A stretch of 64,000 nucleotides of DNA from NCBI GenBank assembly GCA_012932865.1, contig SAXG01000024.1, positions 124,001 to 188,000 on the forward strand, given 5' to 3'. Shown piece by piece: positions 45,005 to 56,919 of this stretch (positions are counted from its first letter, which is position 1; each line of letters starts with the position of its first letter). The notes beneath the pieces were generated by a model, which saw only the letters and a program-made list of their open reading frames with translations, was not told where the DNA came from and searched no databases. Source of the stretch: Amylostereum areolatum (lineage: Eukaryota; Basidiomycota; Agaricomycetes; Russulales; Stereaceae). A program made the translations under genes and the position numbers.

Positions 45005-45580
45005 AGCAGAAGTCTTCAAAATGTTTGTACCAAAGGGTTTAGAATTTCTGTGCAAAGTATTCCAAATTTTTGTACAAAGTGTTCGACAGGTTTGTACAAA
45101 GGTGTGTGAAACATTTGCATAAAGTCTTCAAAAATTTCGTAGGAAAGTGTTCAGAACCTTTGTACAAAGTGTTCAAAATGTTTGTATCAAGATGTTGGTA
45201 CAAAAGTGTTTCGAACCTTTGTACAAAGTGTTCAAAACCTTTGTACAAAAGTGTTCAAAACCTTTGTACCAAAGTGTTCAAAATGTTTGTACAGAAGTGT
45301 TCAAAACATTTGTACGAAGTGTTCAAAAGTTGTGTATGAAAGTGTCCAAATGTTTTGTACAAAAGTGTTCAGCCTGTCTGTACGAGGGTTCAAAATTTTT
45401 GTAGGAAAGTTTGCAAAACATTTGTACAGAGTGTTCAAGTTTTTTGTACGAAGTGTTCAAGTTTTTTATAGGAAGTTTTCAGAGATTTTGTATAGCAATA
45501 TACAAAGGGTTTGTACAAAGTGTTTAAAATGTCTGTGCAAAAGTGTTCAAAAGGTTTGTACAGTGGTTGCTGGTCTTAGG
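45005..45580. repeat. X left: TTTGTACAAA minisatellite, block 1
   Basis: About 25 degenerate copies of a roughly 21-bp unit GTGTTCAAAACCTTTGTACAAA, holding the palindrome TTTGTACAAA. All frames look like FVQKCSKPLYK because of the repeat. Confidence 0.9.
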
Positions 45581-45844
45581 AGAGATCAACATGAGCAAGA
45601 TTTATGTAGCTCAAAATAAATTGAGCCAGACTGCAGCCTAGAAGAATGTAAGAATAAAAATGTTACCGTCCATTCAAAGATCTGTATTAAGACCATATGA
45701 GATGTAGAGGAAAGAACCAGTGTAGGGTGGAATGGTTGTGAGACCCACCTTATTGTTGGTTGGATGGAAAATTGTAGGAAGCCTTCACTAGAGATATAGC
45801 AGAGGTTGTATAGAAGTGTACAAGTGAATAGAAATCAGGTTGTA
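45581..45844. other. X left: spacer between repeat blocks
   Basis: About 260 bp without tandem structure or a convincing frame. Confidence 0.4.
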
Positions 45845-45945
45845 TCAAACTAACCCTAACCTTAACCGTCTGAGTGTCACAAATCGTCGCGCCTCTCCCA
45901 AAAAAAGATGACATAATAAATGTTCCTAAAAGGAACCGCAATACG
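45845..45945. repeat. X left: internal copy of the X end
   Basis: CTAACCCTAACCTTAACCGTCTG, then GTGTCACAAATCGT, GATGACATAATAAATGTTCCT, AAAAGGAACCG. Same order as the true inner end at 46755-46853, showing the end module is duplicated. Confidence 0.8.
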
Positions 45946-46735
45946 AATTTTTCCGAACCTTTGTACGAAAGTGTTCAGAAATTTTGTACAATGTCTTCAA
46001 CAACTTTGTACAAAAATCTTCAAAACATTTGTACAAAGTCTTCGGCAACTGTACAAAAGTGTTCAAACCTTTTGTACGAAGTGTTCAAAAACTTTGTACA
46101 AAAGTGTTCAAAACTTTTGTGAGATGTCTTGAAAAACTTTGTCCAAAAGTGTTCAAAACCTTTGTACACAAGTGTTCAGAAACTTTGTACAAAGTGTTCA
46201 AAACTTTTGTATGGAGTCTTCAACAACTTTGTACAGATGTGTTCAAAACTTTGTACAGGTGTGTTCAAAACTTTTATACGGAGTCTTCAAAAACTTTGTA
46301 CAAAACTTTGTATGAAAGTGTTTAAACCTTTTGTACGATGTCTTGAAAAACTTTGTACAAAAGTGTTCAAAACTTTTGTACAAAGTCTTCAACAATTTTG
46401 TACATAAGTGTTCAAAGTTTTGTACAAAGGGTTCAGAATCTTTGTATGAAGTCTTCAATAACTTTGTAAGAAAGTGTTCGAAATTTTTGTACGAAACTTC
46501 GCAACCGGGTTGTACAAAGGGTTAGTTCAAAAGTTTTGTATGAAAGTGTTTAACTGGATCACAAAAGGGTTCAAAACCTTTGTACAAAGGTGTTCAGAAG
46601 CTCGTACAGAAGGGTTCAAAAAGCTTGTAGAAGGGTGTTGCAAAGGCTGCCCAAAAAGGTTTAAAACATTTGGATGGAAGTCTTCAACCTGTAGTATTTG
46701 GCAGAAGGGGTTGTAGTGGTTCTTACAGATGTGTT
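45946..46735. repeat. X left: TTTGTACAAA minisatellite, block 2
   Basis: About 35 copies of the same roughly 21-bp unit, placed between two X-end modules. Confidence 0.9.
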
Positions 46736-46754
46736 GTACCAAAAAAGGAGGTCA

Positions 46755-46853
46755 CGTGCAGCTAACCCTAACCTAGCCCGTCTCAGCGTCACAAATCGTG
46801 CGCAGATGGGAAGGAAAAGGATGACATAATAAACGTTCCTAGAGGAACCGTAA
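46755..46853. repeat. X left: terminal module with telomere-like motif and hairpin
   Basis: GCTAACCCTAACCTAGCCCG, CGTCACAAATCGT, GATGACATAATAAACGTTCCT, AGAGGAACCGTAA. The hairpin GTTCCT/AGGAAC ends three bases from the element border. Confidence 0.75.
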
Positions 46854-49800
46854 TAGCTTGTCCTTCACTTTGCCATTGTAGCGAATGCGATAGTCCTGTG
46901 TACCAACAATGTACCGCAGAACATACTTCACCGCTTTCAGATGGGCCAAAGTGGGGTTCGAGCTGAACTGTGCCAGCTGTGTGACCGCATACGCAATGTC
47001 CGGACGAGAACCAATGGCGATGTACATGAGACTGCCAATGAGAGACTGGTAGTATGTCCTAGTGTGTGGGTCTGCGTCTTCGGTTGCCTTCTCAAGGACA
47101 ATACCAGATGGCAGGGGAGTGCGAGTGGGGTTCGCTTCAGACATCTCAAAACGGGCAAGCATTTCTGCTATGTTCCGCTTTTGATCCATCTTGATTGTCT
47201 TCTGCTTTCTGTCGCGAATGATTCGAATCCCAAGGAAAGAAGACAATTCCCCTAGGTCCATCATCTCAAACCGACTAGCGATGGCACTTTTGATGCGCTT
47301 GATTTCGCTAAGCGAGTTCCCCATTAACGCCATGTCGTCGACATACAGTATCAAAATGATGACTGTGTTCCCCTCCTGTTGACGATGGACGTATAATCCC
47401 ATGTCCAAATAAGTACAGACAAAGCCCAACTCCTTTAGGAGTGGGTCAATTACTGTGTTCCACTGCCTAGCAGCTTGTTTAAGACCATAGATGGCCTTCA
47501 GTAGTAAGACGACTTTCTCCGGATGTGCAGGATCTACGAAACCTTCCGGTTGCTCCATATAGATTTCTTCCTCCAGTTGCCCATGCAGGAACGCTGACTT
47601 GACGTCCATGCCATGTATTTCCCAATCTTCTTGCGTGGCCAACGCAAGGCAGAAACGAATTGTTTCGAACCGGGCAACGGGGCTGAAGGTTTCCGTGTAA
47701 TCCTTGCCGTACTCCTGTTTGAAGCCTCTAGCGACCATGCGAGCACGAAATAGCGTGTCTGATTTACGCTTGAAGACCCATTTGCAAGTGATAATGTTCG
47801 CATCCTTGGGTCTGTCCACCAATCTCCAGGTTCCCATTTTGTCTAGCGCATTTTTCTCATATTGACATGCTTCCCTCCACTGCGCCGCTTCGCACGATGC
47901 CATTGCTTCCCTAAAAGACTGTGGGTCAGGTGATGCTGCTGTATCTAGCAAAGCCGAAAGCGAAAGCATTCCTCCCATTACGTGACGACGACCTCCTCGT
48001 CTGCCCATAGTCGCATCGACCTGGCTAGACCTCCCTGCACCATGCGCATTATCTGGATTATTGTAGCGCGGGTTCAAACCTGCACGATTCCGTCGCGGCC
48101 TTTGTTCAGGCGTGACAGGCTCATGCGAAGGTGGGGAATAGTCTGCATGTGGGGGGTTTGCCAGAGCGTCGTGGTACCGACTAGTTTGAGGAGTTTGTGG
48201 GAGCGGTGTAACTCCCACTGCAGGAGTACATGGTGGAGTTTGTGGTGGTGAAGGGGATGGAGAAAGGGTGGTGAGGTCAGAGATGACAGACTCCGTCTCC
48301 TTGACCTCTTCCTCTTCATGCTCGGACGGTGGGGTCTCAACTTCTTCCTCACCGCTGTCTTTCTTTTCTTCGTCTGCTGCAGGACCAGGATCAGCTTGAG
48401 TAGGTGCCGATGGTCGAGCGTGACGATGCTTCTCAGGAATTTCGACATCTGGAACTAAATCTTCCAGACGCACAACAGGTGGCGGCTGAACCAGAGCTGG
48501 CAAACTCGGTTTCGCCGGGAAAGAGGTTTCGTCAAAGTCTACCTCGCCGTAGGCAGCAATGACCATGGTTCTCTTTTCCTTTACCCACAACCGATACCCA
48601 CTGGCACCGGGTTTATAGCCAATGAACGTCGCAGGGAATGTCTTTCCTTGTAGCTTGTGACGTTTGTCCTTGACTATGAATGCCTTAGCAGTGCAACCAA
48701 ATACCCTAAGGTACGTGACATTGGGAATATCCTTTCCCTTTGTCCAGTGCTCAAGCGGAGTGTGCCACTGTTGGATCCGAGTCGGTGTACGATTGTAGAC
48801 GTGGACAGCAGCTTCGACTGCATACTGCCAGAATCCTAAGCTAAGGCCAGCATGGTGAAGCATAGCCATCGCCTTTTCAAGGATTGTACGATTGAATCGT
48901 TCCGCTCGTTTATTGAGTTGTGGCGTGTACGGCACAGACATGTGATGTTCTATTCCCAGTTCTTTGAACCAATCCTCAAGTTCCCGACTAGTGAACTCCC
49001 CTCCATGATCAGAGTGAAAGATTCCTATCTTTTCGCCCGTCTGATTTTCGGCCCACGCTCTGAAGTGCTCGAACGCTTTTACAAACTCGCTTTTTGCCTT
49101 CAGATAGTAAATAGCACCAAAAGACGAACTATCGTCGAGGAACGTAGCCATATAGGTATTTCCTTGGATCGATTTTATACGCATGGGTCCTGCTAGGTCA
49201 GAATGAATCTTTCCCAACACCCGCGTAGCGCGTTTCTCTGAAACCGGGAATGTTTGACGCGTTGACTTTCCCATCTGACAACCATGGCAGTGATCAGAGG
49301 GACAAGATGCTGGGTCAACGTGCACTCCTTTGACAACGTCTGGTGTTAACTTTGTGAGTGTACCATGAGAGACGTGTCCAAAATGTTGGTGCATAATGTC
49401 CGCCGTAGTCATTTTGACCTTGTCCGCTTTTGCCGAGTTGACCATTACTGTGGGCGCAGGGTGTAACGTGATCCAGTATACATTCTCCTGCTTTGTGACG
49501 TGCCCCACAGTAGTGTCTCCCTTTGAAATGGTGCGTCTGCCAGACCCACAGAGCTCAATGGTGAAACCCCGTTCCTCAAGCATGCCGACCGAAATGAACC
49601 GGTGCATAGCGAGAGGGGCATGGAGGACCTTGTTCAGGGTAACCTCCATTCGTTTCCCTTCAACAACAGAGACCGCGCGCACCATGCCAATGCCTATATA
49701 GGTCATCTGGCCGCCATTTCCAAGTGTTATTGGACATGAGTCCTTTAACGGTGTGTACGACTCGAAATCGCCTTGGTGCGGGGTTACATGTTGTGAACGG

Positions 49801-50810
49801 CCAGAATCCAACATCCAACGGGTGTGCCCAGGGGCGATATACCAGGAAACCTTCATGTCATTGGCGTCCGAAGATGAAGATGCCTGCAAGGTATTTACAG
49901 TAGGTTCCCCACCGCCGCCCCCTCCACCTTTCTTCTTTGCCTCTTCCTCATCCTTCTTGCGCTTGCAACATTCAGCCCTTTTGTGGCCAGGCTTGTCGCA
50001 GTAGTAACATTTGAAGTCCTTGTTGTCTTTCTTCTGCGCAGATGACGACGATGAGAATCCTCCTCCCTGTCCTTTTCCTCCTGCCTTGGAGAACACGAGG
50101 GTAGCGACTTTACCCTTGCGACGAGACTCCTCCTCGATGATGCAAACGAAGATGTCTTCAGAATTCGCCTTGGTGATGTCAGGGAAGGAGTTGAGGATGA
50201 CAGGAACTAACTCCTGGAAGGAGTCAGGGAGAGCCTTGAGGACGACGAAGGCGTGGAACATGTCAGATAGTCCGAGACCATTATCGCCTAGGATATTGTA
50301 CTCCTCCGTCATCTTGTCGATTTGAGGACGAAGGGGCTCCGACTCGGAGAGGCGATGTTGTTGGTAGAGATCGAAGCTGGTGAATGCGGTCATGATGCCA
50401 GGTCTGGAGTAGATCCCCTCCAGGACCTCCCAGGCACCATAGGACGATGTGCAGTACTCTATCTTGCTGCGCACAGCAGTGACGCAAGCGAGTTTGAGAA
50501 GACCAAAGGCTGCATCATCATCATCTTCCCAGTCTCCTCTGACTTCATTGTAGTCTTTGCCAGAGAGAGTGGAGAGTTCTAACTTGGGCGCCAATGTAAT
50601 TTGGATGGTAAGTTCACCCTTGGCTTTCACATCCTTCTTCTTCTTCTTGAAGCCAGTGATCTCTGTGCTCGTCGAGGGACGAGGCTTCTGGCCATTGACG
50701 ACGCGCCACAGTTTCCTGCTCTGCAGCAGGTCCTGCATGTTGCGCGACCAGGATTTCCAGTTCGTCGCGTCAAGTTTGACAAAGCTGGAAGGGAGCGAGT
50801 TTGAAGACAT
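46854..50810 (-). CDS. Ty1/copia Gag-Pol, 3' part displaced by X
   Basis: Single polyprotein from ATG 50810 (MSSNSLPSSF), about 1318 residues before X. Gag with zinc knuckle CYYCDKPGHKRAEC; protease WMLDSGRSQH (DSG kept); pre-integrase H-H-C-C (HQHFGH ... CHGCQMGK); integrase DLAGP, SDHGGEF and RAERFNRT (D, D, E present); RT GMDVKSAFLHG and LILYVDDMAL. It breaks at NGKVKDKL where X starts. The RNase H remainder is at 33614-33905. No stop or frameshift in the body, so the element was recent when X entered. Confidence 0.93.
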
Positions 50811-51852
50811 GATAAGTCTTGGTGGCAATAATCTGGGTTGAGGGGCGGTCAGACCCAGATCCCCAAAGTCGCAAAGAGGCAGCAACCCTCCCCTGTGTCT
50901 GTACTCTAAACCAGAAACCCAAAGGTTCCTGCTCTGCCTCGACGTCCATGCACGCCTATAGTACTTGTATGAACAGTTATAGTATGTGATGCGCAGTTGT
51001 AACAGGTGCTCCAGGGTGGATTGACTACCTCCCTCTGGATTGGGACACCTAAACCGGTCCGCACTTAAGGGCACCAGCCAACCGTTCACAAGCACCTATA
51101 GGCTCCCCTAGTGCTTGCCTAATTACCTAAGTATAGTAATTATGTACTGGCTTAGCGATGACACGAGCGTCACCAGAGGCCCTTCCTGCCAGCTTCCTCA
51201 AGTGAGGTCACTTGGTTTCAGGGTGCTACGACACTACACGTCCTAAGACGTCTTCAGGGCGGCTGGGAACAAAACACCCGCACGCAACCTGGGTAAGTAA
51301 AAGACCATGCCCCTAATGGGCCAAACTGTATCGTAGCGCGCAGAGGGATGGAGGACAAGAGGACTCGCAACGGCTTCTGCCCGCTTCAGGGCTCCCTCAC
51401 CGCGCTTGTGTTACCCCTTCAGGGTGAGGACACAATGCAAGGCCCGGGGCCAAGCAAATTGGGGAGCGAGTTGGACTAATGAAAGTTACTCGCCTTTGAA
51501 GAACTTTGTACGACTTGAGGGCTAGATAGATAGGCCAGGGCCCATAGCCTGTTGAATAGACTTATCCAAGTCAGTGAGATGCTCAGTCGAAGGGATACTT
51601 CGAGTGAGGAGGCAGGACGAAATACGAGAGCCTTATATACCCAAACCGCTGTGCCATAAGAGCCAATCATAAAAGCCGTAAGAAAGTGGTGCCATAGTGT
51701 AGCATAATTAATCAGCGCCAAGAGTGCGCTCAGTCATCCACCACAGCTTTCATGTGAAAGTGTACAGTAAGAATCACGTGCTCCGCACAGCCTCGCACAG
51801 CCGATTCCATATTGTTCCAGTTCTTCCCAGAACCTTCCGTTCCTTTCTGTCA
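50811..51852 (-). repeat. Copia leader and 5' LTR
   Basis: Upstream of gag. A minus-strand TATA box (GTATATAAGG, 51640-51631) sits where a U3 would be. The LTR probably begins at TGACAG (51852, minus). I could not fix the LTR/leader border because the partner LTR is lost. A 95-codon open stretch just before gag (51095-50811) is not needed for it. Confidence 0.6.
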
Positions 51853-53718
51853 CATATTACATAATGTAGTTGAAGCTAGAGATTGTCCGCATTACTATCT
51901 TCAACAGTACAGTCCTTCCTCGGGTTTGGTAACTTCTACCGACACTTCATCAAGGACTTCTCAAAAATTGCGTGACCTCTATTCGACCTGACAAAAAAGG
52001 ACTGCACATGTAGTTGGTCGGCGGAATGCCAGACAGCATTTAATGCACTTAAAGCTGTTTTCACCTCTTCCCCTGTCCTAATTATGCCTGATCCAAGGAA
52101 ACCCTACCTCATCGAGGTCAATGCCTCAGACTTCACTACTGGGGGCATCCTTTCGCAGAAAGGCAACGACAGTCACTGGCACCCAGTGGCGTACCTCTCC
52201 AAGGCCCTCTTGGAACCCGAACAGAACTACGACATCTACAACAAGGAACTGCTAGCGATCATTCGTGCACTTAAAGTGTGGCGCCACTATCTCAAAGGAG
52301 CCCCTGACACTGTTGAAATCTGGACAGATCACAAGAACCTGGAGCACTTCAAGACAGCACAGAAGCTGAGCCGCCGACAGGCACATTGGGCCCTTTTCCT
52401 CACTTGATTCGATTTTTCGCTCATTCACAAACCAGGAGTATCCCATCGCCCAGACCCAATGTCTCGACGACCTGATCACAAGCACGACATTGAAAATGAC
52501 AACAAGGAGCGCGTCTTGCTCGACCCCAAGTACTTCCAGATATGTGCAACAAGGCCAGGAGCAGTAACCTCCCTCGGCGATATCGAACTCCGACGACGTG
52601 TCCGCAACTGCAAGACCAAAGATATCGAGGTCATTCAAGCTCTGGATGCCATCCTACGGAATGGCCCACATACACTCATTAAAAACCTTCAAGAGTGGAA
52701 CTACGAAGAAGGCCTGGTCCTGTTCAGAGGAAAGGTATATGTCTCTGCAGACGACGAGTTGCAACACGACATTGTCAAAATGTACCATGAATCGCCCCTG
52801 GCTGGACACCCTGGTCGCTTCAAGACTTACGAGCTTGTGAGTCGTAAATATTGGTGGCCTGACATGTCTGTCTTCGTTCGCGACTTCGTAGCAGGATGCG
52901 CAACCTGCTAGTCGACAAAGACACAGAGCAGCCGACCCCACGTTGACATGATCCCGAATGAAGTACCCCGACCGACCATTTGGCGTCATCTCCACCGACT
53001 TCATTGTCGAGCTCCCTGACTGCGAAGGCTATAATGCCGTCAATGCCGTGGTTGATCGCCTCACCAAGATGGTGGTTACCACCCCATGTACAACGAAGAT
53101 CACCAGTGATGGCACGGCCGACATTCTCTTCGATAAGGTATACCGACACTACGGCTTAGCGGACAAGATCATCTCGGATCGTGGACCCCAATTTGCTGGG
53201 CAGGTGATGCGTACACTCAACGAGAAGCTCGGGATCAAGTCTGCTCTTAGCACAGCGTATCACCCACAGACAGACGGCCAGACCAAACACGAAAACCAGA
53301 ACCTTGAGCAGTTCCTGCGAGTATTCTGCAACTACCGTCAAGATGACTGGGTGAAGTGGTTGCCCTTCTTCGAGTTTTCTCACAACTCCTGCACCCATGC
53401 AGCTACTGGAAAAGCTCCCTTTGAAGTCCTCTACGGTTTCCTCCCCAAGATGTACCCGTCTGTAAACCCGTCCTCAAAGGTCCCTGTAGTTGAAGAACAC
53501 CTCCGTCAACTTGAAGAAGTCCAACAGGAGATCAAGGCCAGCCTTGCCCTTGCATCAGACTTGATGAAGCACTATAATGGCGACACGGTCAGCAAATCAA
53601 TGCAGTTTGCCATTGGAGACAAAGTATGGCTAGAAGGCAAGAATCTGAAGACAAGAGACCGAAAGCTAAGCTTGCCGCCAAATGATTTGGATCGTTCGAG
53701 ATCATTGACATCATCAGC

Positions 53719-54352
53719 TAGAGCTCTTCACGAGTGCACTCTTACAGGTACCTGCAACCTTGAGACAGGTACCTGTGGCTCCAGATCTTATACTCCCACT
53801 CTCACAAGTATCAGGCACACAGGTACCTGTGGCACGGATACTCCCACTCGCGGATACACAGGTATGACAAGTACCTGTCGTTCCTAGAAAATATGATACA
53901 AGCAGCAGTAGTGGCCTTCTTAGACTCATCTTGGAAGCTCTGTTAGGCATATTGACACTCCATCTTCAAGGCAAGGATAATGCTAGTAACATTTAAGTAC
54001 AGGTAAACATGTATCAGAGTATGATACAGCATACCGCACAAGGCTTTCAGCTATATATGTGAGGGGAGGAGAGGAAATAGATGAGAAAGGGGCCACAATA
54101 GAAACAACAGTACATAAGGATCTACAAGAGAGAATGCTTATATCAATCCAACAGCTATTATCTGTAATTATATCAAGATCAACCCTGCCAAAGTACCTGA
54201 CAGGTATTTGACAAGTACTTGCACAGGTAACCTGTGAGCTCAAAAGTCATACCTGTACTCTCACGAGTATCAGGCACACGAGTACTTGTCGGATGTGCCT
54301 TACAGGTACTCATACAGGTACTCACGAGTATAGCCACTCGTGAAGAGCTCTA
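53719..54352. mobile_element. hAT-type MITE, family M2
   Basis: 634 bp with inverted ends TAGAGCTCTTCACGAGTG and a perfect 8-bp target repeat TCATCAGC (53711-53718, 54353-54360), inside copy C integrase (IDVISP site). The subterminal parts repeat ACAGGTACCTG and CACGAGTA motifs, recalling M1. Non-coding. Confidence 0.92.
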
Positions 54353-54784
54353 TCATCAGCCCAGTCAACTACTGCTTGAAGCTGCCAAAGATGTGGTGAA
54401 TCCACCCAGTCTTCCACGCCTCATTGCTCACCGCGTACAAGGAGACAACCGCTCATGGGCCAAACTATGAACAGCCACCACCTGACCTCATTGATGACAA
54501 AGAAGAATACGACATTGAAAACATTGTCGACTCCAAGCCAACTTGTAACAAGAAAGGTATTCAGTACCTCTTCAAGTAGGCCGGCTATCCCGACTCTGAA
54601 AACACCTGGCTCCTGAGTTCGTCGCTCTCAAAGGTTACCAACATGATCAACACCTTCCATAAGCGCCATCCAAATGTGCCCCGCCCTGTGCGTTCCCTCA
54701 GCATCTCCTTTGACGATCTTCTCGCATCCACCCTTGCGGATGACATCGCGCTCCAGGCGAAAGCGCGTCTTAAAGGGGGGGTAA

Positions 54785-55060
54785 TGTTACGGATCGCTCC
54801 ATGTCTCTCTTCGTTTGCAGACCTCGTACACGCGACACGTCACGGTACATGACTTTCCTTCACATCACATGCTCCAACGACATCATCGCTCCAGACTTCC
54901 GAGTGGGGTTCCGCATCCTTATCTATGATGTCATCGCTCCGGACTCCCATCCTCCGCCCCATGACTCCTTTCCTATTGTCTCCCCCCACTCGCACCACTA
55001 TCGCATTGCATCACATCATCGTTCCCACTTGTATATAAGGACAGTGTCTCTTCTCCCTTT
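54785..55060 (+). repeat. G1-C 3' LTR, truncated
   Basis: Begins TGTTACGGATCG after the polypurine tract. Runs 276 bp through the TATA box (about 55031-55039) and stops at CTCCCTTT, where right X starts. Confidence 0.88.
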
Positions 55061-55174
55061 TTACGGTTCCTCTAGGAACGTTTATTATGTCATCCTTTTC
55101 CTTCCCATCTGCGCACGATTTGTGACGCTGAGACGGGCTAGGTTAGGGTTAGCTGCACGTGACCTCCTTTTTTG

Positions 55175-55960
55175 GTACAACACATCTGTAAGAACCACTA
55201 CAACCCCTTCTGCCAAATACTACAGGTTGAAGACTTCCATCCAAATGTTTTAAACCTTTTTGGGCAGCCTTTGCAACACCCTTCTACAAGCTTTTTGAAC
55301 CCTTCTGTACGAGCTTCTGAACACCTTTGTACAAAGGTTTTGAACCCTTTTGTGATCCAGTTAAACACTTTCATACAAAACTTTTGAACTAACCCTTTGT
55401 ACAACCCGGTTGCGAAGTTTCGTACAAAAATTTCGAACACTTTCTTACAAAGTTATTGAAGACTTCATACAAAGATTCTGAACCCTTTGTACAAAACTTT
55501 GAACACTTATGTACAAAATTGTTGAAGACTTTGTACAAAAGTTTTGAACACTTTTGTACAAAGTTTTTCAAGACATCGTACAAAAGGTTTAAACACTTTC
55601 ATACAAAGTTTTGTACAAAGTTTTTGAAGACTCCGTATAAAAGTTTTGAACACACCTGTACAAAGTTTTGAACACATCTGTACAAAGTTGTTGAAGACTC
55701 CATACAAAAGTTTTGAACACTTTGTACAAAGTTTCTGAACACTTGTGTACAAAGGTTTTGAACACTTTTGGACAAAGTTTTTCAAGACATCTCACAAAAG
55801 TTTTGAACACTTTTGTACAAAGTTTTTGAACACTTCGTACAAAAGGTTTGAACACTTTTGTACAGTTGCCGAAGACTTTGTACAAATGTTTTGAAGATTT
55901 TTGTACAAAGTTGTTGAAGACATTGTACAAAATTTCTGAACACTTTCGTACAAAGGTTCG
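55175..55960. repeat. X right: TTTGTACAAA minisatellite, block 2
   Basis: Mirror of 45946-46735. Confidence 0.9.
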
Positions 55961-56334
55961 GAAAAATTCGTATTGCGGTTCCTTTTAGGAACATTTATTA
56001 TGTCATCTTTTTTTGGGAGAGGCGCGACGATTTGTGACACTCAGACGGTTAAGGTTAGGGTTAGTTTGATACAACCTGATTTCTATTCACTTGTACACTT
56101 CTATACAACCTCTGCTATATCTCTAGTGAAGGCTTCCTACAATTTTCCATCCAACCAACAATAAGGTGGGTCTCACAACCATTCCACCCTACACTGGTTC
56201 TTTCCTCTACATCTCATATGGTCTTAATACAGATCTTTGAATGGACGGTAACATTTTTATTCTTACATTCTTCTAGGCTGCAGTCTGGCTCAATTTATTT
56301 TGAGCTACATAAATCTTGCTCATGTTGATCTCTC

Positions 56335-56910
56335 CTAAGACCAGCAACCACTGTACAAACCTTTTGAACACTTTTGCACAGACATTTTAAACACTTTGTA
56401 CAAACCCTTTGTATATTGCTATACAAAATCTCTGAAAACTTCCTATAAAAAACTTGAACACTTCGTACAAAAAACTTGAACACTCTGTACAAATGTTTTG
56501 CAAACTTTCCTACAAAAATTTTGAACCCTCGTACAGACAGGCTGAACACTTTTGTACAAAACATTTGGACACTTTCATACACAACTTTTGAACACTTCGT
56601 ACAAATGTTTTGAACACTTCTGTACAAACATTTTGAACACTTTGGTACAAAGGTTTTGAACACTTTTGTACAAAGGTTTTGAACACTTTGTACAAAGGTT
56701 CGAAACACTTTTGTACCAACATCTTGATACAAACATTTTGAACACTTTGTACAAAGGTTCTGAACACTTTCCTACGAAATTTTTGAAGACTTTATGCAAA
56801 TGTTTCACACACCTTTGTACAAACCTGTCGAACACTTTGTACAAAAATTTGGAATACTTTGCACAGAAATTCTAAACCCTTTGGTACAAACATTTTGAAG
56901 ACTTCTGCTA
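56335..56910. repeat. X right: TTTGTACAAA minisatellite, block 1
   Basis: Mirror of 45005-45580. Confidence 0.9.
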
Positions 56911-56919
56911 TTCTACAAC

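Larger units (their letters stand above)
33906..46852. mobile_element. Element X, left arm (with G1 copy B inside)
   Basis: A 12.9-kb insertion in copia pol; 5.83 kb without G1-B and one target repeat. Ends are short inverted repeats CGGTTCC ... GGAACCG, each next to TA. The inner end forms a hairpin GTTCCT-AG-AGGAAC. No convincing protein. Order: minisatellite, tRNA-like box pair, three palindromes, GC-rich block, GTACAAA minisatellites, telomere-like TAACCCTAACC near the end. A 5.77-kb inverted counterpart is at 55061-61261. Superfamily unknown. Confidence 0.7.
51905..55060 (+). pseudogene. G1 copy C: partial pol and LTR, decayed
   Basis: Starts abruptly in RT (SFLGFGNFYRHFIKDF). RNase H has VEVNASDF-like IEVNASDFT (D to N) and two TGA stops (51973-51975, 52405-52407). 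Frame 52459-52911 gives the linker and integrase finger with CATC then TAG. Frame 52958-53700 gives STDFIVELP, SDRGPQF and DGQTKHENQ (catalytic E replaced by K). A hAT MITE (53719-54352) follows, then the chromodomain (stop within LFK-AGYPDSE). CGA and TAC at the sites of the shared A/B stops show a different lineage. Confidence 0.88.

Noticed and set aside
45039..46716. Many frames with FVQKCSKPLYK-like sequence (also 55175-56875)
   Set aside because: Direct product of the TTTGTACAAA minisatellite; several frames look alike on both strands.
46770..46785. TAACCCTAACC as a true telomere
   Set aside because: Only about two units, repeated inside X and far from any sequence end; at most telomere-like.
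33906..46852. X as a Helitron (terminal hairpin, possible A|T insertion)
   Set aside because: No TC start, no CTRR end and no Rep/helicase gene; kept only as an alternative.
50811..51095. N-terminal 95-codon extension of the copia polyprotein
   Set aside because: The natural start is MSSNSLPSSF at 50810; the upstream part lies in the leader and does not resemble gag.
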